64,000 nt of DNA from Haematobia irritans (GCF_050003625.1 NC_134397.1:220410537-220474536), one strand, 5' to 3'. Positions 42,524-54,689 are shown, counted from the stretch's first letter. Notes: generated by a model not told the origin, from the letters alone. Made by a program: numbers and translations.

Positions 42524-45263
42524 CACATAGGTAGATATTGAATAATTAGGCGGCCAAAAGTCAAAATTTGAAATTCGTAGTAGGCATACAATTTTGACGT
42601 CTACCTGTAGTAAACACTTCCCCGAATTACCCCCCATCCTTTTTTTAACAACCATACGTTACCCCTTCCGTGCTTAGACGCAATTTGATCGTTGACGTGA
42701 TACGTATTTCGATTTGGGTGCCCGGATTATATCAAACTTCGCAATACGCATGTATTCTTATTTTAAGTTGTGTAGTGAAGTGAAAGTGATTCCAATAGCT
42801 CAAGTAAGCTTCTATTAGATAAATAATAGTTTTAACTTTTATTTTTAACATTCGTTATATTTTTCGGTAGTTGAACATATCCTCTTTTTCACATAAAAAA
42901 AAATAATTTTTTTAATTTCAAAAGCAATTTTGTTATGGATCAGGATTCGTCCGGATCATATTTTTTTGTTTATTGAATACGTTACACATTTAGCTTTCCT
43001 TTAAAAAAAAAACAAGAGCCGCAGAATCTCGCAGAATCCAGCAGACAGCAGTTCAAAGTAGTTTGTTAAAAAAAAAAATAAAAAAAAAAAAATTGCTATG
43101 GAGATGCCTAGTTCATCGGGGGTGAAAATAGTAACTCGTAAATGTCTGTTTGAGCAAATGCAAATTCAAAATTTACCAAATATGGATGAAAAATTGGAAT
43201 TTTTAGAAAACCACTTGCTATTGTCTTGCGGAGACACTGTGGAAAGAAAAAAGGACCTTAAACATAAATTTTCCTACATCAAACACGAGTTTAAACAGAG
43301 ATGGCTAAAAGCTCATAAAGTTGAAGAAGTTTTTATGAAAAACAACCAGAATTGGCTGGAAGGCACTTTTGAAATACCAGTGCATTCGCTTAATCAACCA
43401 GGTCGTCCGAGCAAAGCATTTTCGGAATCGAGTGAACGAAGCAAGAGAAGAAAAACTGAGGAACTTCGATCAAATGTTGATGATGAAATGATTATACATG
43501 CCGCAAAAGTCATATTGCAAACGAAGGGACAGAGAAATGCCTCAAAAGTGCTCAAAGAAATAGGAAATTCGCCCACAAAGGCTAGTCAATATAGAAAAGC
43601 CTATTCCAAGACCAATGAAACCATTGTTCCTTTGACCCCGTTCCAAGCACTCAAAATGTTCGTAGAAGCTGATCTAACAAGACGACAATATGAAATAATA
43701 AGGGCAACTAACCCAAAGCATTACCTTTGTTACGACCTTTTGTTGAAAGCAAAACAAGAATGCTACCCACCAAAGACGGCATTGCGAGTAACGGCTACCT
43801 GCGCAGAAATTAATTTACATTCATACTATTCAACGGTTATCAATCTACCTGGAAGAAGTGTTATTAACCCTTAACGAAATTGAAAGAAAGTCATTAACGA
43901 TCATTTATAAATGGGGTTGTGACGGGTCACAACAAGCGCGGTACAAACAAAAATTCTCAGAAGACGCCGAATCCGATGCTAGTATATTTTTGAGTTCTTT
44001 TGTCCCGCTTCAAATTATTTGTGGTAAAGAAAACAATAAAGTGTTATGGCAAAACCCAACACCATCATCACCACGATTTTGCCGCCCCATCAGATTTCGG
44101 TATGTGAAAGAAACTACAGATGTAACAAAAGAGGAAATATGTTATGTGCAAAATGAAATTAAGAACCTCACTCCTACAAAAGTACATATTGATGGAAAAG
44201 AATTTGATTATAATCACATTTTGAAAATGACCATGGTTGATGGCAAAGTTTGCAATGCTGTAACCAACACGACCTCAACTAGCCGATGCTATATATGTGG
44301 CGCCACTTCCAAAGATTTCAATAATTTAAGCAAACAGAACGAAATAAGTCCCGATGCTCTTAAGTTTGGAATTTCAGTATTACACGCAAAAATACGTATT
44401 TTTGAGAGCATTCTGCATTTGGCATATAAATTGCCCGTGAAGAAATATGGAAAGAAAAGGACCCAGGAAGAGAAAGCATTAGAAGAAGAAAAGAAAAAAG
44501 AAATCCAAGAAAGATTCCGCTTAGAAACTGGCCTGTTGGTTGACATGCCTAAAGCCAATTTTGGTAATACCAATGATGGAAATACGAGTAGGAGATTTTT
44601 TGAAAACACAGAATTAGCGGCGGACATAACAGGCACCACGAATTAATATATAGATTTAAAATCTTATTAGAGGCGATTTCAAGTGGACACAAAATAAATA
44701 CAACAAAATTCAAAGAATATGCCTTCAACACCGCGCAAATGTATGTGGAATTATACGACTGGCATCCCATGATTCCAACAATGCATAAATTACTATTACA
44801 TGGGGCGACCATCATAGATAATGCACTGTTGCCTATCGGCAAATTGTCGGAGGAGGCTGCAGAAGCACGAAATAAACATTTTCGGTCATACAGACAGAAT
44901 TTTTCAAGAAAATTTTCAAGGGAAGAATGCAACCGTGATATTTATCAAAGATTGCTCCTTACTTCAGATCCACTCGTAAGTAGTGAAAGATCGTTAAAGA
45001 AAACTTCACACAAGATTTTTTCTAGTGAAGTTATAGAACTATTAGAACCTGCCGAGCCCCACACAATATAGTATTGAGCACGAAGAAGTCGAGATAGAAA
45101 CATCTTTCTTATGAGAATAAAATGTGTTTTTTATTATAAAATATATGTTTTTCTTATTTATTTTTTAAAATAAATAGGTAGTTTTTTTAAAATACAGTCT
45201 TTCGAAGCCATTAACGTCCAAAAATATTTTTGGCCGCCTAAATATTTCAAATCGACCACTGTG
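42524..45263 (+). mobile_element. Full-length Transib (RAG1-related) transposon, 2740 bp
   Basis: The ends are CACATAGG (left) and, in reverse, CACAGTGG (right), fitting the CAC-initial ends of Transib and the heptamer-like start of RAG targets. TTAGGCGGCCAAAA follows about 25-35 bp inside both ends as a second inverted block. The 5-bp duplication CGGCG lies at 42519-42523 and 45264-45268 and matches the CGNCG target known for Transib. A RAG1-like transposase pseudogene fills the centre. Confidence 0.93.
43098..45071 (+). pseudogene. Transib transposase (RAG1-like), two frameshifts
   Basis: Three frames cover one protein: 43098-43873, about 43845-44640 and about 44640-45071. The first has a basic N-terminal region. 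The second has the first catalytic Asp in WGCDGSQQ, a KVLWQNPTPSSPRFCRPI block that lines up with the matching RAG1 segment, the second Asp in MTMVDGKVCN exactly 16 residues before CYICGATS (same spacing as RAG1 D708 to its YIC), and FGISVLHAKIRIFE. The third has HKLLLHG and SEEAAEARNKHFRSYR, whose Glu aligns with RAG1 E962. Frame changes occur near 43840 and near 44630. All catalytic residues survive, so decay looks recent, or the frameshifts could be assembly errors. Nothing RAG2-like is present. Confidence 0.9.
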
Positions 45264-45268
45264 CGGCG

Positions 45269-45962
45269 TGGTCATTTCAAAACGATCTGTGCATGAAAGT
45301 GAATCAACACACATGTGTTGTCAAATTGAGATCAGACGGGGTTAATCTGACCAAAGATAATAAAAGAGGAAGATGGGAGATTGGCTTGCGTCATACCAAA
45401 TGTTGCATTTACCACATTAGTTTAATACATGTTTGTAACATTTTAGTTGTTTTTAGTTTTTAGTTTTTATTTTTTAAATGAAAAATTTAATTTTCTTAAT
45501 GAAACAATGATAAATTTTAGGCAACAACAAAAAAAATTACATTTTCCCATTTATGGAATTTCGTGCTCTTAATTTCTTTTTATGTGCATTTTAATGATAT
45601 GTCAATACTTGTCGTATACGCGTTTGGTTCGAGTATGAAACTAACACGGTAAATGGTTTGATCTCCTCAGTAGCCAATTTCCTATCTTCCTAGAGTTTAT
45701 TGTCTTTGGTATAGTCCATCTTCGAACTTGACCTGTCTGCAAACAAAAGACGAATCTGTGCCAAATTTCAGGACTATAGCGCCATTATTGAAGGCTGTAG
45801 CGTGATTAAAACAGACAGACGGACATGCTTATATCGTCTTAGAATTTCTCCCCGATCAAGAATATATACTTTATATAGTCGGAAATCGATATTTCGATGT
45901 GTTACAAACGGAATGACAAACGTATTATACCCCCTTCACCATTCTATGGTGGTGGATATAAC
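45269..45962 (+). repeat. Family D element, copy 1, right part, with unassigned insert
   Basis: From about 45690 it matches the family D right end (CATCTTCGAACTTGACCTG, GACAGACAGACGGACATG, TTACAAACGGAATGACAAAC, TATGGTGGTGG). The intervening 45269-45690 does not match and holds no gene I recognise. Confidence 0.6.
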
Positions 45963-46413
45963 AATGAACGTTAAGTCGACCTAGCGTACTCTGGTATGAG
46001 GACATCGACATGTTTGTTTAAAATTTCGTTTTGGAGGAAAGAATTATTTTTTTGCGTGTATAAGGCAATCACTGAATCGCTTACATCAAATGGAAATGAT
46101 AGAGGTCGAAGCGCGATGAGCTGGCGGAAACAAGATTTTGAAGAAGATTTTGCTGTGGCGAGTAAAAATGGACTATCTTTGAGAGAGGCTTAATAATATT
46201 AAGTTTATAATGGAAATAAGTTATCGAACAAAATGGTATATTTTGGACCTAAATCGGATCAATGATAAAGCCTTGAAATTCACATAAATACAATGGATTT
46301 CTGTATAAAAAGTTTTGTTTTTCTAAATTTATTAAATTTATACAAAAGGAATTTATGATATCAAAAGAAAAGAAATGTCCATATCATAGTGATATTAATT
46401 AACATAAAACATT

Positions 46414-47040
46414 TCACATAAGTTTCGTATACTCTAAACAACCAGCCCAATTTTCTGCAGCAGCTGGAGCTGTATCTTTTAAACTCTTATACCATCGCAT
46501 AACATGCTCATATTTACTGAAATCAATTTTGGCCACTTCCATTGTACTGACACTGGCCAATATAGCCAAATCGGCCAAAGTCATTGTTTCGCCAGCTACA
46601 TATTTGGTTTCCGATAAAAATATATTCAAAAATTCCAAAGCAATTTCTATTTTCTTATACAATTCTGGATCAGCTGGTCTCTTATAATACACCTGACCAT
46701 AGAAATAATCAGCAAAGGGTTTAAATAATGTTCCCATATCGAAATAGAGTATTTGATTGATTAGAGCACGTTTCTTAGGGCATTTGGGATATAAAGGATG
46801 ATCTTCTTTGGCATATTTCTCAACCAAATAGATCATAATGGCACGAGATTCCCATAACTTCAAATCTCCATCGACCAGAGTTGGTATGCAATGTTGAGGA
46901 TTTATTTGCAGGAATTCAGGTTTTAAATGTTCAGCTGCATAGAGATTGAGGAATTTTTTATTTAATTCAATGCCCAAAGCTTTAGCGGTCATTATAACAG
47001 CTCGGCAGGGGGCAGAGAGAGGCATATAATAGAAATCCAT
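46414..47040 (-). CDS. GstD: Delta-class glutathione S-transferase, gene 4
   Basis: 208 residues. Ser9 (LSAPCRAV), His38, His50, Ile52-Pro53 and Glu64-Ser65-Arg66 are all in place; residue 51 is Cys where the paralogues have Thr (NPQHCIP). The C-terminal domain has [10 protein letters not shown]. It ends a few residues shorter (KLM) than its neighbours. On the minus strand a strong acceptor (CTTTCTTCTCTCCCCTTTAG) ends 9 nt before the ATG. A MITE (47072-47482) abuts the pyrimidine tract, so it lies inside the presumed 5' UTR intron or has replaced its upstream part. Confidence 0.95.
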   Translation of the reverse strand: MDFYYMPLSAPCRAVIMTAKALGIELNKKFLNLYAAEHLKPEFLQINPQHCIPTLVDGDLKLWESRAIMIYLVEKYAKEDHPLYPKCPKKRALINQILYFDMGTLFKPFADYFYGQVYYKRPADPELYKKIEIALEFLNIFLSETKYVAGETMTLADLAILASVSTMEVAKIDFSKYEHVMRWYKSLKDTAPAAAENWAGCLEYTKLM

Positions 47041-47071
47041 GACAACGATCTAAAGGGGAGAGAAGAAAGAG

Positions 47072-47482
47072 ATATCGTTAGCTTAATGTGTAAAGGTGCT
47101 AAGTCAACCTTTTACAAAAAAATGGATTAAGATGCAGATCGACAGATAAATCAAAAATACATAGTTTACCATAAAAAATATATTAAATATCTGTTTTTAT
47201 CTCTGTTTGGTAATGATGTGTAAAAGTGCTAAGTCAGCACCTGTCAAAATACACGTGCTAAATCAAATTTTAGGCTGAGTAGGCGTTGTTAAAAAATTTT
47301 AATAGCAATTGTTTGTGTGCGATTTTGGGGAAAGTATACTATTTGTTTTGGAAGCATTTATGGAAACTACATTTAAATTTTTTATAAAATAGGTTTATTT
47401 CACAATTTATTAGGTTTTTTTGTGTCTCCTGTAAAATTTCAAAAATTTGACTTAGCACTTTTACACATTAAGCTAACGATAT
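47072..47482. mobile_element. MITE in the presumed 5' UTR intron of GST gene 4
   Basis: Inverted ends of about 37 bp begin ATATCGTTAGCTTAATGTG and differ by one base over that stretch. TTAA occurs symmetrically 12 bp inside each end. A further copy of the inner end motif (GTGTAAAAGTGCTAAGTCAG) lies at about 47219. It shares its first 11 bases with 4738-5165. Confidence 0.65.
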
Positions 47483-48059
47483 AATAAATTGTATATATAA
47501 GTATGGAAATGCTGAATAGTTAGTAAAGTTCAATAATTGATTAGTGCAATTTTTGTATGACATCAGATAAACAATAACAAGACATGATTAACCGGCCTCA
47601 AGTCAAAAAGTAAATTCCATTAAGAGCAATTGTGAGAAGGAACGGAGGGTCTTGCTCCCCTTATGACACCGATGACCCCATGTGTACAGAATTCAATTGT
47701 CCACCCTCCGTAAAAATATTACTCAATCACATTCTATTCGGAATAATTTAATCTCTTTATATTTCTCAATTAATTCAGTTTTATTTAATACCTTTTGCTT
47801 ATAGATAAGCTGAAGCGCAAAACGTTCTTCACTCTTTGACGTTAAGTCGTTGACTGAATAGTTAATGTTAATCTTCTCTAATAGAATCTGTAGGAAATGA
47901 AATTGTGTTAGTCTAACGCGGGACATTAGAGTGTCCCGTACATTTATTTACTAATAATTGTTTCAGTATAAGCGTTACCACAATGAATTTTTAATTTGGA
48001 CCAACATTTTTCCAAAATTGGACCAAATTTTTCCAAATTAAATTAATGTAATTTAAAAG
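47483..48059. other. Upstream flank of GST gene 4, no gene seen
   Basis: The promoter of gene 4 may lie here (TATATATAAG near 47493-47502), but orientation and start cannot be fixed. The rest is AT-rich. Confidence 0.35.
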
Positions 48060-48710
48060 TTAAAAATTTTCCAAAATTTTTCTTCGATAGAAAATTATGT
48101 CAAATTTTTATTTCTATTCAAACTTTTTATTTCTATACAACATTTTGTCCAAATTTTCTTTCTACAGCAAATTTTGTCAAAATTTTATTTCTATAGCAAA
48201 TTTTGTCAAAATTTCAATTTCTTTGGGAATTTTTGTCAAAATACCATTTCTTTAGCCAAATTTTTATTTCTATAGAAAATTTAGACAAATTTTTATTTCT
48301 ATAAAAAAATTAGTCAAAATTTTATTTCTGTAGAAAATTTTGTCAAAATTTTATTTCTATAGAAAATTTTGTCAAAATTTTATTTCTTTAGGAATTTTTG
48401 TCAACATTTTATTTTTTTAGGAAATTTTGTCAAAACTGCATTTCTATAAAAAATTTAGCCAAAATTTTATTTCTATAGAAAATTTTGTCCTAATTTTATT
48501 TCTATAGACGATTTTGTCAAAATTTCATTTGTTTAAGAAATTTTGTAAAAATTCCATTTCTATAGAAAATTTAGCCAAATTTTATTTCTACAGCAAATTT
48601 TGTCAAAATTTCATTTCTTTAGGAATTTTTGTCAAAATAACATTTCTATAGAAAATTTAGCCAAATTTTGCTTTCTATATAAAGTTTTGTCAAAATTCCA
48701 TTTCTTTTTA
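48060..48710. repeat. 29-bp AT-rich minisatellite, longest array
   Basis: About 22 degenerate units of TTTTGTCAAAATTTTATTTC-type sequence, ending where a family C element begins. Confidence 0.75.
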
Positions 48711-49800
48711 TACCCTGCGCCACACTGTGGAACAGGGTATTAAAGGTTAGTGCATATGTTTGTAACACCCAGAAGGAGACGAGATAGACACATGGTGTCT
48801 TTGGCAATAATGCTCAGGGTGGGTCCCTGAGTCGATATAACCATGTCCGTCCGTCCGTCCGTCCGTCTGTCTGTGAACACATTTTTGTGATCAAAGTCTA
48901 GGTCGCAATTTAAGTCCAATCGCCTTCAAAATTTGGCACATGTTCCTAATTTGGGTCAGAATAGAACCCTATTGATTTTGGAAGAAATCGGTTCAGATTT
49001 AGATATAGCACCCATATATATCTTTCGCCCGATATGCACTAATATGGACCCAGCAGCCAGAGTTTTGTACCGATTTGCTTGAAATTTTGTACAAACATAG
49101 CACTTAGTCTTATAGTCAAGTGTGCAATATTTGATTGAAATCGGTTCAGATTTAGATATAGCTCCCATATATAACTTTCACCCGATATGGACTTTTATGG
49201 CCCCAGAAGCCAGACTTTTGGCCGAATTTGGTTGAATCATTGCACTAGGAGTACAATTAGTAGTATAGTCAAGTGTGCAACATTTGATTGAAATCGGTTC
49301 AGATTTAGATATAGCTCCCATATATATCTTTCGCCCGATATGGACTAATATGGTCCTAAAAGCCAGAGTTTTGGCCCAATTTGGTTGAAATTTTGCACAG
49401 GGAGTAGATTTAGCTTTGTAGCTATGTGTGTCAAATTTGGTTGAAATCGATTCAGATTTAGATATAGCTCCCATATATAACTTTCACCCGATATGGACTT
49501 ATATGGCCCCAGAAGCCAGACTTTTGGCCGAATTTGGTTGAAACATTGCACTAGGAGTACAATTAGTAGTATAGTCAAGTGTGCAACATTTGATTGAAAT
49601 CGGTTCAGATTTAGATATAGCTTCCATATATATTATGGACTTATATGGCCCCAGATGCCAGAGTTTTGGCCAAATTTGGTTGAAATTTTGCAGTAGGAGT
49701 ACAATTAGTAACATAGTCATGTGTGCAAAACTTGATTGAAATCGGTTCAGATTTAGATATAGCTCCCATATATATGTTTTTCTGATTTCGACAAAAATTG
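48711..49800 (-). repeat. Family C array, copy 1
   Basis: The tail (TATACCCTGCGCCACACTGT) and the GTCCGTCCGTCCGTCCGTC microsatellite are followed by units whose shared CGGTTCAGATTTAGATATAG position falls at 49142, 49295, 49448 and 49601 (153-bp steps), then 49743 (142 bp, one unit with an 11-bp loss). The linker 49801-49967 and the E module at 49968 on complete the element. Confidence 0.8.
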
Positions 49801-50105
49801 TCAAAATACCAACATTTTCCTTGTTAAATCGCCACTGCTTAGTCGAAAAGTTGTAAAAATGACTCTAATTTTCCTAAACTTCTAATACATATATATCGAG
49901 CGATAAATCATAAATAAACTTTTGCGAAGTTTCCTTAAAATTGCTTCAGATTTAAATGTTTCACATATTTTTTTTACTAATATTGTGTTCCACCCTAGCG
50001 CATTAGCCAACTTAAATTTTGAGTCTATAGATTTTGTAAAAGTCTATCAAAGTCTGTCCAAATCGAGTGATATTTAAATGTATGTATATGGGACAAACCT
50101 TTATA

Positions 50106-51075
50106 AAGGGTGATTCTTTTGAGGTTAGGATTTTCATGCATTAGTATTTGACAGATCACGTGGGATTTCAGACATGGTGTCAAAGAGAAAGATGCTCAGT
50201 ATGCTTTGACATTTCATCATGAATAGACTTACGATCTGCCACAACGTCGAATTTTCAGTGAATGGGCCCTAGAAAAGTTGGCAGAAAATCCGCCAAATTT
50301 TGTTCAGCGATGAGGCTCATTTTTGTTCAGCGATGAGGCTCATTTTTTTGTTCAGCGATGAGGCTCATTTCTGGTTGAATGGCTACGTAAATAAGCAAAA
50401 TTGCCGCATTTGGAGTGAAGAGCAACCAGAAGCCGTTCAAGAACTGCCCATGCATCCCGAAAAATGCACTGTTTGGTGTGGTTTGTACGCTGGTGGAATC
50501 ATTGGACCGTATTTTTTCAAAGATGCTGTTGGACGCAACGTTACGGTGAATGGCGATCGCTATCGTTCGATGCTAACAAACTTTTTGTTGCCAAAAATGG
50601 AAGAACTGAACTTGGTTGACATGTGGTTTCAACAAGATGGCGCTACATGCCACACAGCTCGCGATTCTATGGCCATTTTGAGGGAAAACTTCGGAGAACA
50701 ATTCATCTCAAGAAATGGACCGGTAAGTTGGCCACCAAGATCATGCGATTTGACGCCTTTAGACTATTTTTTGTGGGGCTACGTCAAGTCTAAAGTCTAC
50801 AGAAATAAGCCAGCAACTATTCCAGCTTTGGAAGACAACATTTCCGAAGAAATTCGGGCTATTCCGGCCGAAATGCTCGAAAAAGTTGCCCAAAATTGGA
50901 CTTTCCGAATGGACCACCTAAGACGCAGCCGCGGTCAACATTTAAATGAAATTATCTTCAAAAAGTAAATGTCATGGACCAATCTAACGTTTCAAATAAA
51001 GAACCGATGAGATTTTGCAAATTTTATGCGTTTTTTTTTTAAAAAAAGTTATCAAGCTCTTAACAAATCACCCTT
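50106..51075 (+). mobile_element. Internally deleted DD41D mariner, 970 bp
   Basis: TA lies on each side (50104-50105, 51076-51077), and both ends match the full copy at 37718-39022. Relative to it, 373 bp after the fifth transposase codon are missing, with 2-bp AC microhomology at the junction. A few bases are also lost before the first catalytic Asp, and a roughly 25-bp segment containing GTTCAGCGATGAGGCTC is present three times. Confidence 0.92.
50219..50968 (+). pseudogene. DD41D mariner transposase, deleted copy
   Basis: The first codons (MNRLT) are joined to the LPQRR region, so the DNA-binding domain is lost. The catalytic half, from the third repeat of FSDEAHFW to the stop, is identical in translation to the full-length copy. 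The identity suggests that both are young. Confidence 0.9.
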
Positions 51076-51190
51076 TATATAGCACCCAACACATTTGACG
51101 GATGTGGTATGGTATCGAAAATTTAGATCTACAAGGTGGTGCAGGGTGTAATATAGTCGGCCCCGCCCGACTTTGGACTTTCCTTACTTT

Positions 51191-52235
51191 ATATCTATAA
51201 AAAATTTTGTTAAAATTTTACTTCTATACAAGATTTTGTCAAAATTTTATTTCTACAGAAAATGTTGTCAAAATCTTAAAAATTTTGAAATATTACCGAT
51301 TTGATGAAAATGGACCAAAACCAACCAAATTCCATTTGGTCCGATCATCGGACCAAATTTATATTTTAATAATTTTTTTTTCGACCACTTTTGGTCCGAT
51401 CGGATCAAAATGGCAAGCCTGCTCAATATATAAAAAACCTCAATGGTAGTGAAAAGGCCAAACAACACAAGTTCAAATTCACGGTGTGGTGAAATTTTTA
51501 ATTTTTCTTCATTGTTTTGTAACCTTTTTTTCTATTCTTTTTTTTTTTTGCAAAATTAATTTCTTCGAAATTTAAGTTTTTACTTAAAATAGCATATTTT
51601 CTAACATATCTCCAAAAAAAACTTCGTCGGAAGTGGCAAAAATAAATGAACGGTCCTGGGAAAACGGTTGCCACTTGAGTCAAAAGAGCCAATTTACCAA
51701 AATTTAAAAAAATCTACATAATTAAAGTAATCTCATTTCGAAGTTTTTGATCAAATTTTGTTATGACAAAATTTTTTTCCAAATATCTGTTTTATTTTAG
51801 ATTTGTTTTATTTTAGAAGTTTATTTCAATATTTGCAATTATAGTGAACATTTTTTTGGGTTGATAAATAATTGCCCAGAAAAGATGCTATTATTTTTCA
51901 TTGATTTTGTATCACATAATATTTTAATATTACAATTTAAGTAACACCCTAATGTCCATATGTATGAATATCAGCACCTGAAAATCAAAAAATGAAAAAA
52001 TCATGCACATACAACCAGTATTGCCAGTATTTTCTTGGTTTATGTCCCCGAAGTGGGACTTTTTCGCCTCCAAAAAATTCCCATGAACTCTGTTCTATAT
52101 ATGGTTGGGATATATTTTACAAATCTGTGATGTACGCTGATGAGGGGGGCAACATTTCGACTCGAGTCATTATACACTAATTTCACAATGGTAGAAAAAT
52201 TCCATAGGTAAGCAGTTAGCTTTTGGGCTTCAAAT
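51191..52235. other. Spacer with 29-bp and GGTCC repeat fragments
   Basis: A few 29-bp units lie at 51190-51280 and a TTTGGTCCGATCATCGGACC palindromic segment at about 51335-51360, related to 39117-39245. The remainder is AT-rich without a gene. Confidence 0.45.
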
Positions 52236-53188
52236 CAGAAAATTAAGCCGACCCATTTTTGTCGGCGGCGACTGACACACATTTTTTGCGTTAGTCGGCG
52301 GCGCCTTGACGGCTAAGCCGATATAAATTTATCTAGTCGGCGGTGGACAATTATCCATTACAAAATCTAGTTGAAGTTATCCGAATGGTAATGAGATTAG
52401 TTGTACAACCAATCTTACAATCACATTAAAGTGTCAGCCAGAGAATGAAGCCGACCCATTTTTGTCGGTGGCGGTTAACACTAAATTTTTGCCTCCGGCA
52501 GCGGCGGCTTGACGGCTAAGCCGATAAAAAATTGTCTGTTCGGCGGCGCAAATTATCTATTATAAAATCAATTTAAAGTTTTCCGAATTGTAATGAGATT
52601 AGTTGTACAACCAATCTTACAATCAAATTTACATTTCATTCAAATTTTTTTAGCTAAATTTTTGTAAAACTATTATAGCAACTTGATACTAATTTCCACT
52701 TTCAATCGGAAACTTCAAAATTTTGGCAAAAACTATAACAAATATTATTAAATTTTTCTGATATAAATCAATATTTTAGATTAATTGGCGGCTACATTTG
52801 AGTCGAGATGAGTCGACATATTCGTCGGCGGCGACTGCTAAAAACGGGTCGGCGGCGCGACTCGGCGGCTTCATTCTCTGGTGTCAGCCCGATTTAGTTT
52901 CAGGCTGAGTTAGATTATTCAGTCCAGTGTGATATACAATTTACATTTCATTCAAATTTTCTGAGCTACATTTTTGCAAAATTATTATAGCAACTTGATA
53001 CTGATGGATTTTGAGTGGATAATTAAACATTTTGACAAAAAATACAACAATTATTAATTTTTCTGATTTAAACCAATATTTTTGATTAATTGGCGGAATA
53101 TTTTGAGTCGAGGTGAGTCGATATATTCGGCGGCGGCTTCGACTGTCAAAAATTGGTCGGCGGCGCGACTTGGCGGCTTCATTCTCTG
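52236..53188. mobile_element. GC-rich hAT-type MITE (outer)
   Basis: The ends are CAGAAAATTAAGCCGAC and, in reverse, CAGAGAATGAAGCCGCC. The flanks CTTCAAAT and CTCCAAAT form an imperfect 8-bp duplication. TCGGCGGCG-type units run inward from both ends. Another member of the same family is inserted inside it. Confidence 0.78.
52439..52880. mobile_element. GC-rich hAT-type MITE (inner, same family)
   Basis: A perfect 15-bp inverted end, CAGAGAATGAAGCCG, and the perfect 8-bp duplication GTGTCAGC (52431-52438, 52881-52888). It is 442 bp and non-coding. Confidence 0.88.
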
Positions 53189-53334
53189 CTCCAAATAAAT
53201 GCCGTGGAATAAGGAGGACGAAGTTTTATTTTTATTTACAAGATTCGATGTACTCAGTGTTGATAGTATTTTTCTAGCTCTTGTCCCATTTTTGACAAGT
53301 TAAAAAAAATAAAGCAAAAGGTTCTGCTGTAGAA

Positions 53335-53960
53335 AGTTTGATAAAATTTTTGATAAAATTTTCTATATAGAAATAAAATTATAACAAAATTTTCTATACA
53401 AATAAAATTTTGACAAATTTTCTAAACAAATGAAATTTTGACAAAATTTTCTATAGAAATAAAATTTTGTGAAAATTTTCTATAGAAATAAAATTTTGTA
53501 AAAATTTTCTATAGGAATAAAATTTTGACAAAATTGCCTATACAACAAAAATTTTGACAAAATTTTCGATAGAAATAAAATTTTAACATAATTTTCTATA
53601 GAAATAAAATTTTGACATAATTTTCTATAGAAATAAAATTTTGGCAAAATTTTCTATAGAAAGAAAATTTTGACAAAATTTTCTATAGAAATAAAAATCT
53701 GACAAAGTTTTCTATAGAAATAAAATTTTGTGAAAATTTTCTATAGAAATAAAATTTTGTAAAAATTTTCTATAGGAATAATATTTTGACAAAGTTTGCT
53801 ATAGAAATAAAATTTAGCTAAAAAATATTAAACCGAGAGAAATAAAATTTTGTGAAAATTTTCTATAGAAATAAAATTTTGTAAAAATTTTCTATAGGAA
53901 TAATATTTTGACAAAGTTTGCTATAGAAATAAAATTTAGCTAAAAAATATTAAACCGATC
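53335..53960. repeat. 29-bp AT-rich minisatellite
   Basis: About 21 units of TTTCTATAGAAATAAAATT type. A segment of about 100 bp near the end is itself repeated (53716-53830 and 53837-53955). Confidence 0.75.
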
Positions 53961-54689
53961 TCTCGACAAAATCCCCACATAAATGCCCAAATTTATAGAA
54001 ATTCCCCACTAAATCCCCAAGTCCCCAACTCAGAAATTTCGTCCCCACTTACGAAAAAGATCCCCATTTTGGGGGGGGGAAATCCCCAATACTGGCAAAA
54101 CTGGATGTACTTCCCCAGCGAAAAAAAAATTGGAAGTTGTTCCACAAACATTTCTTTTAAAGCGCATGCCGTAATCCCCTATCAATATTTTTCCATTTCT
54201 GATGTAGTTCATTTGGACAAATCCACAAACATTTCTTTTAAAGCGTATCTCGGGATTTTCTATCGATTTTTTTCCACTTCCTATGCAGTCATTTTGGAAA
54301 AGTCTTAGAAATTTAAGTTTTTAAGTTAAAAAGTAAAAAAAAAAAAAAAAATAACAAAAAAATAAAAAATATATTCCCCGCTGGGATTTGAACTTGTGCC
54401 GTTTGATGTTTTCAATTCCATGGAAGTTCTTTTGAGAAGGTATTGCAAATTACAATAATTTTTAATTTTTTGTTTAAATGGAAAAAATATATGCCGAAAA
54501 AAAAACCAAAATAAAAACGATGTATAACATAAAATAATATTTTTTTGGAAAAATATTTAATAAAAAATTGCGCTGGTCAGATTTGAACCAGCGTTCTTTA
54601 CTTTTTTCATTCATAATAATAAAGAACATCTCAGGAAGTAGTTTGAATGCCATGGTGTCAATTAGGTTTATAACACAAGCATTTGTATA

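Larger units (their letters stand above)
49801..51190 (-). repeat. Family C linker and E head, split by a mariner
   Basis: The linker (49801-49967) matches 61861-62040 in reverse. The E module (49968-50105, 51076-51190) is the reverse complement of 61617-61860. A deleted DD41D mariner sits in its TATATA segment. Confidence 0.75.

Noticed and set aside
45996..46193. Short ORF ending MSWRKQDFEEDFAVASKNG
   Set aside because: It has a somewhat protein-like composition but is short, isolated and unmatched to anything I know. Could be an exon remnant; not enough to annotate.
48060..48710. CRISPR-like regular array
   Set aside because: 29-bp units are directly contiguous with no unique spacers, degenerate, and the DNA is eukaryotic.
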